From assembly GCA_025927515.1 (NCBI GenBank), contig JAICLG010000013.1:1-18415 (forward strand): a DNA stretch of 18,415 nt, given 5' to 3'. Position numbers and translations under genes: made by a program. The notes below the pieces were generated by a model. That model ran no database searches. It was not told the DNA's origin and saw nothing but the letters and a program-made list of their open reading frames with translations. This DNA is from Hyphomicrobium sp. (GTDB taxonomy: Bacteria; Pseudomonadota; Alphaproteobacteria; Rhizobiales; Hyphomicrobiaceae). Within the stretch, counting starts at the first letter, position 1; each line of letters begins with the position of its first letter. Positions 1 through 6,685 of this stretch are shown here, in pieces.

Positions 1-386
1 CCCGTGCTCCCCTGGATGCAATCAGTTCATGTGAAAGCTATGTCCAAATCAAGGAGCCCGCTAAATTCATGACAGTTACGGGCGCGAGCCGCGGTGGGTT
101 GCGGCCTATGAGATGGCGGATGGCTCTACCGGCTGAGATTGGTTGGGGGGCCCAAGCGCGATTTGGAGGTGCATGGACGGGCGCGCTTCCGAGCAATGTT
201 GTCAAGCAGCAAGGATGCCGGTAGTAGAATCAATACCTTCCAATCACATGGATCTTGGTGCAGCGGCGAAATGGCGGAGGCCGCAGCGCCGTTTGAGACT
301 GCCGGCCGCGCTATTATCATGTCATCTTGAATCAAAGACATTTACGACCGCTCGACGACGATGGCGGCGTCTCATAACGAGCAGCA
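1..386. other. Left-edge stretch without a recognised gene
   Basis: About 390 bases precede the first convincing gene. Several frames stay open for 60 to 80 codons on both strands, as expected for GC-rich DNA, but none gives a recognisable protein or has a good ribosome-binding site. I see no convincing sigma-70 promoter, hairpin terminator or RNA gene. An in-frame TAA at 375-377 limits how far the following substrate-binding-protein gene can extend upstream, so this stretch presumably carries its promoter and perhaps the tail of an upstream gene. Confidence 0.4.
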
Positions 387-1661
387 ATGGTTAGGCGAAG
401 AAGTTCTGTCGGGTCGGCCCTTTCTGTCGCGATGCGAAGTTTTGGGCTCGAGTCGGACACCGTTCTGAAAATCGGATTCCTGGCGCCCTTGACGGGGCCG
501 CTGAAGGCGTGGGCCGTGCCGGGACTCAATGGAAGCAAGATTTGGGTCGAGCGCGTGAACGCGGCCGGCGGGCTGAGAGTTGGCGGTCGCCGATACATGC
601 TCGAACTCGTGCCCTACGATACGATGTACCGGCCGGAGCTGGCGCTCAAGGGAGCCAAGGAGCTCATCCTTTCGGCCGGCGTCAAACTCATCCTTATGAT
701 TGGCGGTGACGATCTCTCGGACGGTGTCCGCAGCATCATCAATCAACACCGCATGCTGGTCGCGACGCTGCTCCCCAGCGACCTTTCTCCGGATACGCCG
801 ACGCTGGTAGCTCCGAGCGAAGTGCATCCGATCTACAACGTGACTGGTGTGAGTTGGCTGAAGGATCATCGTCCGGAGATCAAGACCGCTGCAATGTGCG
901 CCCAGAAGGATTTGCTGGGGTTGCCATCGATCGCAACGTACCGCGCCGCGTTCGAAGTGGCGGGCATAGATCTTGTCGCCGAGGAGCTGTTTGATCCAAG
1001 CACGACGGACTTCGATGCGATCGTCGCGCAATTGATGCGCCGGGAGCCGGATGTTCTTTGTTGGGATACCGCGTACGAGCCGTTCGTTCATGCGCTTACG
1101 ACCGCAGCGCATCGGCGGGGGTTCAAGGGTTCGCTGCTCTCGTGCACGTGCGATAATTACAGTGAGCTGATCCAAAGGACGAGTGCGGAGTTCATGGAAG
1201 GCTTCGTATTTCAGTTCCCGGATTTCGACGACCCGCGTCTCGACGATCCGCGGGTAAATTTCGAAGATCCTGGTGCCTTCTATTCGGAATTTTGCAGGCG
1301 CTTTCCGGGAACGTGGAGCGCCGTGTCCTGGGAATATGCTTCGACGCTCGAACTCTGGAAGTCGGCCGTGCAGCTGGCTCGCAGCTTTGAGCCGTTTTCG
1401 GTTCTGGCCGCGATGAAACTTGGCGGCGTCGGACATCATGCCTTCGGCGAAGCGCGATGGTGGGGCAAGGACCTCTTTGGAATCGATAACGCCCTTGTCG
1501 GTGATTGGCCGGTCGTCTCGATCGTCGACGGGAAGGCACGCATACAGGATTTCTGCTCTGTAACCGACTGGTGGTCGAAGCACAGCGCCACGCTCATCAA
1601 GCACATGCGATCACTCGAATTGATGTGGGACCAGCGCCAGCAGATGGCCGCTTCATCGTGA
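387..1661 (+). CDS. ABC-transporter-type substrate-binding protein (leucine/amide-binding fold), no signal peptide
   Basis: The 424-residue product has the type I periplasmic-binding fold of the branched-chain amino acid/urea/amide binders (Peripla_BP_6). Near the N terminus (about residues 26-40) it reads KIGFLAPLTGPLKAWA, the usual first strand and ligand loop, and then shows the repeated alpha/beta pattern to the end. The known role of the family is to capture amino acids, amides or urea for an ABC importer, or, in AmiC-like members, to sense ligand in the cytoplasm. ATG 387 is the first start after an in-frame stop at 375; a second ATG at 432 is possible. From neither start is there a hydrophobic signal peptide: the N terminus is Arg/Ser-rich and enters the fold directly. 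No permease or ATPase gene is adjacent. It converges on the GntR gene with a 14-nt gap. Fold assignment is firm; ligand and location are not known. Confidence 0.85.
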   Translation: MVRRRSSVGSALSVAMRSFGLESDTVLKIGFLAPLTGPLKAWAVPGLNGSKIWVERVNAAGGLRVGGRRYMLELVPYDTMYRPELALKGAKELILSAGVKLILMIGGDDLSDGVRSIINQHRMLVATLLPSDLSPDTPTLVAPSEVHPIYNVTGVSWLKDHRPEIKTAAMCAQKDLLGLPSIATYRAAFEVAGIDLVAEELFDPSTTDFDAIVAQLMRREPDVLCWDTAYEPFVHALTTAAHRRGFKGSLLSCTCDNYSELIQRTSAEFMEGFVFQFPDFDDPRLDDPRVNFEDPGAFYSEFCRRFPGTWSAVSWEYASTLELWKSAVQLARSFEPFSVLAAMKLGGVGHHAFGEARWWGKDLFGIDNALVGDWPVVSIVDGKARIQDFCSVTDWWSKHSATLIKHMRSLELMWDQRQQMAASS

Positions 1662-1675
1662 TCGCAGGTGAGGCG

Positions 1676-2443
1676 TTATGACTCGTAGATCATATCTTCC
1701 TGCATGTTCGAGACATGCAATCTGATCAGCTCGACGGCGGTTTCTATATTGCGGCGCGCGATCGCATCGTGCAGCGATCGAAGCAGGCGCTGCGTGCTTT
1801 TGATCTTTGCAGGCGTCAGTCCTTGGCGCCGGCTGGCGGCCCATTGCGGCTGCTGGCGAACTTCATGCAGGATGGTGTACATCGCGACGATCAGCGAATT
1901 GTGGGTGCCGCGCGCGATCGTCATCATGAATTCTTCTTCGAGCGTGGCGAACAGATCCGCCTCCGTGACGATATGTTCGAGCTTCGCGATTTGCTCGCCC
2001 AATTCGTTCAGGTCTCGCGCCGACATATAAATCGTCGCCAGGCGGACCATCTCTGGCTCGAGAATTGAACTTGCGACGTTCATGGCGAATGGCGAAGCCG
2101 TCTCAGCCAACGCATGTGTGTCGAGAACACCGGTGAAAGGGACGCTGGCACGCCGAGAAGATGCGGGGCGCTGATAAGCGGCGAAGGTGCCGCTTCCCGC
2201 CCTGCGGCTAATGACATCGTAGGCGGCCAAGAATTCCAAAACCTGCCGAATGGTTGCGCGTGTTTCTCCGAATTCCTCGGCGAGATCGCGCTCTGCAGGA
2301 AGGCGGGTGCCGAATGGATATTCGCCCTTCGCCACACGTTGGAACAATATCGTCGCCACATCTTTGACGCGCGCCGTTACGAACGGGTGCTTGGATACGT
2401 CATCTGTCCAAGGCGGCACGTCAATATCGAATTGCTCGAGCAT
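1676..2443 (-). CDS. GntR-family transcriptional regulator, FadR/FCD subfamily
   Basis: A 255-residue regulator. Residues about 24-90 form the winged helix-turn-helix of GntR proteins, with the signature GTRLPAERDLAEEFGETRAT and a wing ending GSGTF. Residues about 120-248 are an all-helical FCD ligand-binding domain (H225 in LHDAIARRN, H243 in RLHVSNM). In metal-binding FCD proteins the first motif is DxxFH; here the matching stretch at 169-173 is EEEFM, so both the Asp and the His ligand appear replaced. The start is an ATG five bases after the stop of the upstream TPR-like gene, with a GAGGG stretch eight or so bases before it, which suggests one transcript and coupled translation. By position it is the best candidate regulator for the divergent TMA operon, probably as a ligand-relieved repressor. 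Family is certain; target and ligand are inference. Confidence 0.92.
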   Translation of the reverse strand: MLEQFDIDVPPWTDDVSKHPFVTARVKDVATILFQRVAKGEYPFGTRLPAERDLAEEFGETRATIRQVLEFLAAYDVISRRAGSGTFAAYQRPASSRRASVPFTGVLDTHALAETASPFAMNVASSILEPEMVRLATIYMSARDLNELGEQIAKLEHIVTEADLFATLEEEFMMTIARGTHNSLIVAMYTILHEVRQQPQWAASRRQGLTPAKIKSTQRLLRSLHDAIARRNIETAVELIRLHVSNMQEDMIYES

Positions 2444-2448
2444 CTGCC

Positions 2449-3180
2449 TTAACCCTCGGTCGATATGGAGAACGACGACGCTTCGATGCCGTCGCTTACG
2501 ATCTTCAAAAGGTCGCGGGTTGGAAAAATCGCCATAAGCTCGGCTGCAATTTCAATGTTGAAGCAGCGGTCGTTATCCCGATTTGGGCTCTGGCCGAGCT
2601 TGCGTTCGACGCGAGCAATCTTGTCTCTGTAGAGAGATGAAGCGGCAGATCCGGATTTTTTCGAGATCGCAGACAAGAGCCGGGATTCGGGTGAGTTTTG
2701 TCCGTAAGTATCCGTCGTCAGGGATTCAAGTTTTTGCGCTTGGATTCTTATGTTTTGCGTCGGGAAGCGCTTTGCGTCTGCGACCAGGATGTTGAATCGC
2801 GCAATCGCAACGGATGTTCGGCAGCGTGCGTCGTATTTCCGCCGATGAATATCCGCAAACGCGTCGGGGCTCGCCGATACCAGATGAAAATGGAACGATG
2901 AACTGCCGCTTGTTATGGGAACATCGAGTGACGCGATCGTCGTGAGCGTGTGGGCCCATTTTCGTTCTGCGATATCGAACTCGGCCTGAACATGGCTATC
3001 CCGGCCCAGGAAGCCGTATGCAACGCCGGCGTTGTTATGTGTCGTGGCAGACCGGGGATCGTCGTCACGCGAATCTGCGAAAAAATCGACAGCGCGAAGC
3101 CAGCAGAACGCAGCTTGTTCGTACTCTGCGTTCGACAGGTGTCGAAATCCGGCGATCGTCAATTGCGTCCAATCCGACAT
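2449..3180 (-). CDS. Unrecognised TPR-like hypothetical protein, first gene of the regulator unit
   Basis: I do not recognise this gene. From ATG 3180 it encodes 243 residues; a longer frame opens at 3312, but its extra 44 residues look non-coding and run through the GGTT-box array, so I prefer 3180. Residues 1-75 (starting MSDWTQLTIAGFRHL) read like one and a half to two tetratricopeptide helical hairpins: small residues at the TPR positions in YEQAAFCWLRAVDFF and ATTHNNAGVAYGFLGR. The middle (about 90-130) has a Ser- and His-rich run, SGSSSFHFHL, and the C-terminal half is charged and helical without a known motif. No signal peptide or membrane segment is seen. It ends five bases before the GntR start, and it reads divergently from the permease-tmm-tdm operon. 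That position suggests a protein-interaction or regulatory role in methylated-amine use, but this is inference only. Confidence 0.65.
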   Translation of the reverse strand: MSDWTQLTIAGFRHLSNAEYEQAAFCWLRAVDFFADSRDDDPRSATTHNNAGVAYGFLGRDSHVQAEFDIAERKWAHTLTTIASLDVPITSGSSSFHFHLVSASPDAFADIHRRKYDARCRTSVAIARFNILVADAKRFPTQNIRIQAQKLESLTTDTYGQNSPESRLLSAISKKSGSAASSLYRDKIARVERKLGQSPNRDNDRCFNIEIAAELMAIFPTRDLLKIVSDGIEASSFSISTEG

Positions 3181-3252
3181 CCGTTTGGCCTGTGTTTTCG
3201 GGAAGTCATGCGTTTTCGAACCGCAATAATACGTTCGGCGCTGTGCGATTGC

Positions 3253-3287
3253 AACCAAATATAACCAATAAAACCACTGGGTTGGTT
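3253..3287 (-). repeat. Second, oppositely oriented GGTT-box array with a small palindrome
   Basis: On the plus strand AACC occurs at 3253, 3263 and 3272, which on the minus strand is GGTT at 9-10 bp spacing followed by AT-rich hexamers as in the array at 3437-3471. The last box pairs with GGTT at 3280 to form the palindrome AACC-ACTG-GGTT, and another GGTT follows at 3284. It lies 73 to 107 bp before the start of the TPR-like gene. Confidence 0.5.
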
Positions 3288-3368
3288 CGCACATGCGAGA
3301 AAGGAAAAACACGCCTTGTTCTCATAGAACTAGCGAATATCGCCGATAGCGAACAACGGCGCCGCAAA

Positions 3369-3396
3369 ATAATTGCCGCTTTTTTTGCCTTGTCAG
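3369..3396 (-). promoter_or_regulatory. Possible divergent promoter for the TPR/GntR unit
   Basis: On the minus strand CTGACA (plus coordinates 3391-3396) is one base from the -35 consensus and is followed after 16 bp by AATTAT (3369-3374), which matches four of six -10 positions. Its -35 box overlaps that of the plus-strand promoter, so polymerase could hardly occupy both at once. The -10 box is poor, hence the low confidence. Confidence 0.3.
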
Positions 3397-3417
3397 CTTT
3401 GTCGCGGTACCTATTAT
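3390..3417 (+). promoter_or_regulatory. Sigma-70 promoter for the permease-tmm-tdm operon
   Basis: TTGTCA at 3390-3395 and TATTAT at 3412-3417, separated by 16 bp, are each one base away from the consensus -35 and -10 hexamers. Transcription would start near 3424, leaving a leader of about 167 nt before the permease ATG. The GGTT-box array begins just downstream of the start point, a position where a bound protein would block elongation or initiation. Seen by eye only. Confidence 0.55.
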
Positions 3418-3436
3418 GCCGCATATGGATCAAACA

Positions 3437-3471
3437 GGTTGAAATTGGTTCATAGTGGTTCAAATTCGGTT
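3437..3471 (+). repeat. Array of four GGTT boxes at 10-11 bp spacing
   Basis: GGTT starts at 3437, 3447, 3457 and 3468, so all boxes face one side of the helix. The units are GGTTGAAATT, GGTTCATAGT, GGTTCAAATTC and GGTT followed by TTATTG. The array lies just downstream of the predicted start of transcription of the TMA operon. It looks like a set of half-sites for a cooperatively binding regulator. Confidence 0.6.
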
Positions 3472-3590
3472 TTATTGCTGAGTGAGCCGATCTGAAGTCT
3501 CACGCCACAGTCTGCGCGGCGGGGGATCGAGCATCGGCGACGACGTGAGAACGAGAAAAAATTCTGCGGTCAACGGTCGGGAGCGAGTTC

Positions 3591-5387
3591 ATGGCAACGG
3601 GAACGGGTGTGCTTGCAACGGATGAGGCGCTTCAAGCTTCTCAATCCAGCGAATTGGTCAGGGCAATCGATTGGAAAGGCGCGTTTTGGGTGGCGAGCGG
3701 AGTTCCCGCTCTTGTGTTGTTTTCGATTGGTGGAATCGCGGGCGTCGCCGGCAAGGTCGCTTTGCTGGTTTGGACCGTGTCCATGATCATGGGCTTCATC
3801 CAGTCATTCACGTACGCTGAAATCGCCGGACTGTTTCCAAATAAAGCGGGCGGAGCATCGATCTACGGTGCGGCTGCCTGGGTTCGTTATGCCAAGTTCG
3901 TTGCTCCGCTTTCCGTCTGGTGCAATTGGTTTGCCTGGACGCCGGTGCTTTCTCTCGGTTGTTCGATCGCGGCGGCCTATATCCTGAATTCCCTGGCGCC
4001 GATTCCGCCTGCCGATGCGCCGCAAGTCCTTGCTTGGGTGCATGCGCATGCCGGGTCGATTCCCGCCGATTCATCGCGTGTTGCCGCGTGGCTTGCTGCA
4101 AACCACGGGAAGGCGGCGAGCGATGCGATCGCCGCGCTGTTGTCATCCGATGCGATCGCAGCGTTGACGCCGTCTATTCGTAATTGGTCCTTGTTTCACG
4201 GAACGCTGGGGCCCGTGGCGTTTTCCTTCAACGCAGCGTTCTTCGTCGGCGCCGTGCTGATGCTCATAACGTTCGCTATCCAGCATCGCGGTATTCTGGG
4301 AACGGCGAGCGTGCAGAAATATATGGGCCTCGCGGTCATCATCCCGATGTTCATCGTCGGCGTCGTGCCTATTCTCACAGGGCAGATCGATTGGTCCAAC
4401 TTTACGCCCATAGAGCCGCTGAAGGCTGCCTACGCACCTGAGCTTGGATCGTGGGATGTGGGAGGATGGACGCTTATCCTCGGCGCGATGTTCATCGCCG
4501 CCTGGTCGACGTACGGCTTCGAAACAGCCGTTTGCTACACCAGCGAATTTCGCGATCCGGGCCGCGACACGTTCAAGGCGATCTTTTACTCAGGGTTGCT
4601 CTGCCTGGCGCTGTTCATTCTCGTGCCCTTCACCTTCCAGGGCGTTCTGGGTCTCCAGGGTATGCTGGAGCCGTCGATCGTCGATGGGTCTGGCGTCGCG
4701 GCCGCAATGGCGCAAATGGTCGGTCACACCGGCTTCATTACGAGTCTCCTCGTGATGATGATGATCCTGGCTCTGATGTTGTGCCTGATGACGGCAATGG
4801 CAGGTTCGTCGCGTACGCTCTATCAGGGCTCTCGTGACGGTTGGCTGCCGCGCTACCTGAGCTATGTCAATTCTCACGGTGCTCCGACGCATGCGATGTG
4901 GACGGACCTCGTCGTCAACCTGGCAGTGCTCGCGATTGCCTGCGCCGACGCAACGAGCTTCTTCTTCATTCTCGCGGTGTCCAATGTCGGATACATCATC
5001 TTCAACTTCCTGAACCTCAACTCGGGTTGGATTCACAGGATCGACAACGCCGACGTTCCGCGTCCGTGGCGTGCACCGACGTGGCTGCTTGCGCTTGGAA
5101 CGATCCTCGCCTTCGTCAACGCATGTTTCATGGGCGCTGGCGCCAAGGTTTGGAATCCGATCGCGTTGTGGGCGGGGTTGTTCACGGCATCGCTGATCGT
5201 GCCGGTGTTTATTTTCCGCCATTACGTTCAGGACAAAGGCGTCTTCCCGGCGCACATGCTGCAGGATCTGGGCCTGACGGCAGGTGACTTCTCGCGGCGC
5301 AAGGCTGGCGTGCTTCCGTACATCACGCTGCTGGCAGGCCTCGCAGTCGTTCTGATTTCGAATTGGTTTTTCCAGCTTCCTTCTTGA
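3591..5387 (+). CDS. APC-superfamily amino acid/amine permease
   Basis: A 598-residue inner-membrane protein with about twelve hydrophobic segments (first ones near residues 33-53, 55-75, 104-132; then 207-230, 243-263, 290-312, 330-352, 382-404, 436-452, 455-475, 496-516, 525-543, plus one near 575-593). The loop at 404-436 carries the APC-family pattern AGSSRTLYQGSRDGWLPRYL followed by a Pro. The family imports amino acids or amines with protons or by exchange. An extra 70-residue Ala-rich stretch (about 137-205) between the third and fourth segments is unusual. GGGAG seven bases before ATG 3591 supports the start. As first gene of the operon with tmm and tdm it may carry TMA, TMAO or another methylated amine; the substrate is inferred from context only. 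Confidence 0.85.
   Translation: MATGTGVLATDEALQASQSSELVRAIDWKGAFWVASGVPALVLFSIGGIAGVAGKVALLVWTVSMIMGFIQSFTYAEIAGLFPNKAGGASIYGAAAWVRYAKFVAPLSVWCNWFAWTPVLSLGCSIAAAYILNSLAPIPPADAPQVLAWVHAHAGSIPADSSRVAAWLAANHGKAASDAIAALLSSDAIAALTPSIRNWSLFHGTLGPVAFSFNAAFFVGAVLMLITFAIQHRGILGTASVQKYMGLAVIIPMFIVGVVPILTGQIDWSNFTPIEPLKAAYAPELGSWDVGGWTLILGAMFIAAWSTYGFETAVCYTSEFRDPGRDTFKAIFYSGLLCLALFILVPFTFQGVLGLQGMLEPSIVDGSGVAAAMAQMVGHTGFITSLLVMMMILALMLCLMTAMAGSSRTLYQGSRDGWLPRYLSYVNSHGAPTHAMWTDLVVNLAVLAIACADATSFFFILAVSNVGYIIFNFLNLNSGWIHRIDNADVPRPWRAPTWLLALGTILAFVNACFMGAGAKVWNPIALWAGLFTASLIVPVFIFRHYVQDKGVFPAHMLQDLGLTAGDFSRRKAGVLPYITLLAGLAVVLISNWFFQLPS
4121..4159 (+). repeat. Internal 12-nt direct repeat within the permease insertion
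   Basis: CGATGCGATCGC occurs at 4121-4132 and again at 4148-4159, 27 bases apart, so the frame is kept and the protein reads SDAIAALLSSDAIAAL. It suggests that part of the extra loop of the permease arose by a short in-frame duplication. Confidence 0.5.
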
Positions 5388-5398
5388 TCGCACAGGTT

Positions 5399-5431
5399 CC
5401 GCCGGCGCGGCGACGATTGTCGCTCCGGCGG
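5399..5431 (+). other. Intercistronic GC-rich stem-loop after the permease gene
   Basis: An outer stem of CCGCCGG (5399-5405) with CCGGCGG (5425-5431) and an inner stem GCGAC (5410-5414) with GTCGC (5419-5423) around a GATT loop, with a few unpaired bases between. No T-run follows, so it is not a standard intrinsic terminator; it could slow decay of the upstream message or lower read-through into the GcvT-like gene 60 bases later. Confidence 0.45.
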
Positions 5432-5491
5432 CCGCGCGAAGCATTTCCGAAATTATATGCCCTCGACTGAAAACCTCCGGAGATATTGAAA

Positions 5492-6613
5492 ATGACCGTC
5501 AACAAGGAACTTCGTCAGTCGGTGCTCAACGATCGCCATGAGGCGCTCGGTGCCGATCTCTCCACGACGCAGTGGAACGACATGCCAATTCCGCAGAATT
5601 ACAAGGCCAATCCCTACGTCGAGACGGAGACGGTGCGTAACCGCGCTGGGTTGTTCGACGTTTCCGCGTTGAAGATCGTCAACGTATCTGGCCCTGGCGC
5701 CTTGGATTTTCTCAACTATCTTTTGACTTCGGATGTCTCGAAGGCAGAGCCCGGCGACTCTCACATCTCGAACATCGTCAATAGCGACGGCGCGCTGATC
5801 GACGATGTCATCGTCTACGTGGATGGGCCGCAGGAATTCAGAATTTCTCACGGCGGCGGCGCGTTCGAGGAGGCGGCGGCGCCGGTTGCCGAGAACTATG
5901 ACGTCAAGCTCCAGCGCGACAACGATGTTCATATCCTGTCGTTGCAGGGGCCGGTAGCGCTGGAGGTTCTTGCTCCTCATACGCCATTGAAGCTTTCCGA
6001 GCTTCCGTACTTCCGTCATGCCAAGACGACGCTATTCGGCAAGCCGGTCAGGCTGGCGCGGGGAGGATATTCGGCTGAACGCGGCTATGAGGTGTTCTGC
6101 TCTGCAAAGGACGCGCATTTCATTTGGGATTCAATTCTCGAAGCCGGCAAGGATAAGGGCGTCACTCCCGTTTCGTGGTCTTGCCTCGATATCATTCGCG
6201 TCGAAGGTGGCTTGCTGTTCTTTCCCTTCGACATGACCCACGGCGATACGACGCCCTGGGAGGTCAAGGCCGACTGGACCATCGATCTCTCCAAACCGGA
6301 TTTCATCGGCAAGAAGGCGCTGCAAAGCAAGAAGGGCAGGGAGCGCTCCTTTATTTCCGGGCTCGAAGTTGCGAGCGACAGGGCAATCGAGCCGCTTTCA
6401 AAAATCACGGTCAACGGCAAGCAGGTGGGCACCGTCACCAGCACGACCTTCAGCAACCATCTGATGAAGTCGATCGCGATGGCGCAAATCGAACCGGCGT
6501 ACGCGAAGCTCGGCACCCAGGTTGTCATTCAGGACAACGGCGAGTGGCCGGCGGTCGTGGTGAAGATGCCGTTCTACGATCCGCTCCGTCTGCGGACCCA
6601 TCCGAAAGATTAG
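5492..6613 (+). CDS. GcvT-like tetrahydrofolate-dependent aminomethyltransferase-family protein
   Basis: 373 residues with full-length similarity to the T protein of the glycine cleavage system. The N-terminal folate-binding half has RAGLFDVSAL (51-60) and the acidic motif GALIDDVIVY (100-109), whose Asp is the conserved catalytic position of the family. Then come LQGP (151-154), GYSAERGYEVF (192-202) and the C-terminal domain with FIGKKAL (271-277). The family moves one-carbon units from amines, or from methyl groups, to tetrahydrofolate. No gcvH or gcvP is near, so glycine cleavage is unlikely; lying between the permease and tmm it more likely serves demethylation of a methylated amine. ATG 5492 has GGAG nine bases upstream; a TTG at 5486 is in frame but less likely. 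The exact substrate is unknown. Confidence 0.88.
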   Translation: MTVNKELRQSVLNDRHEALGADLSTTQWNDMPIPQNYKANPYVETETVRNRAGLFDVSALKIVNVSGPGALDFLNYLLTSDVSKAEPGDSHISNIVNSDGALIDDVIVYVDGPQEFRISHGGGAFEEAAAPVAENYDVKLQRDNDVHILSLQGPVALEVLAPHTPLKLSELPYFRHAKTTLFGKPVRLARGGYSAERGYEVFCSAKDAHFIWDSILEAGKDKGVTPVSWSCLDIIRVEGGLLFFPFDMTHGDTTPWEVKADWTIDLSKPDFIGKKALQSKKGRERSFISGLEVASDRAIEPLSKITVNGKQVGTVTSTTFSNHLMKSIAMAQIEPAYAKLGTQVVIQDNGEWPAVVVKMPFYDPLRLRTHPKD

Positions 6614-6685
6614 ACGCTGCATCGAAGCCGTTCAGGAATTTCAACGATAGCCGTCCGTGTGCGGCGAACTGGAGAGGAAACGATA

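Larger units (their letters stand above)
3181..3590. promoter_or_regulatory. Divergent control region between the TPR/GntR unit and the TMA operon
   Basis: A 410-bp region between divergently read genes, visibly richer in A and T than its flanks. From left to right it holds an array of AACC boxes (3253-3287, GGTT on the minus strand), a pair of overlapping divergent promoters (3369-3417), a second array of GGTT boxes on the plus strand (3437-3471), and about 120 bp of untranslated leader before the permease start. No riboswitch or attenuator was recognised in the leader; only a weak five-pair stem (GTGAG...CTCAC) lies near 3480-3510. Confidence 0.6.

Noticed and set aside
3..224. Plus-strand frame open from the left window edge to a TAG at 222-224
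   Set aside because: Could be the tail of an upstream gene, but the later part is Gly/Trp/Arg-rich and looks non-coding; nothing recognisable.
372..1604. 410-residue open frame on the minus strand opposite the substrate-binding protein
   Set aside because: Arg/His-rich composition with no recognisable motif; it mirrors the codon pattern of the real plus-strand gene.
387..1661. TMAO-binding protein (TmoX) of an ABC transporter
   Set aside because: TmoX belongs to the glycine-betaine-binding type; this protein has the leucine/amide-binding type fold.
3424..3590. Riboswitch in the long leader of the TMA operon
   Set aside because: Only a weak 5-bp stem is visible; no known riboswitch core was recognised.
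4590..5444. 284-residue minus-strand frame opposite the permease
   Set aside because: Rich in Arg, His, Glu and Gln as expected for the antisense of a hydrophobic membrane protein; no motif or ribosome-binding site.
5492..6613. DMSP demethylase (DmdA)
   Set aside because: Similar length and superfamily, but the motifs follow GcvT (RAGLFDVS, GALIDDVIVY) rather than those I recall for DmdA, and the context is amine metabolism.
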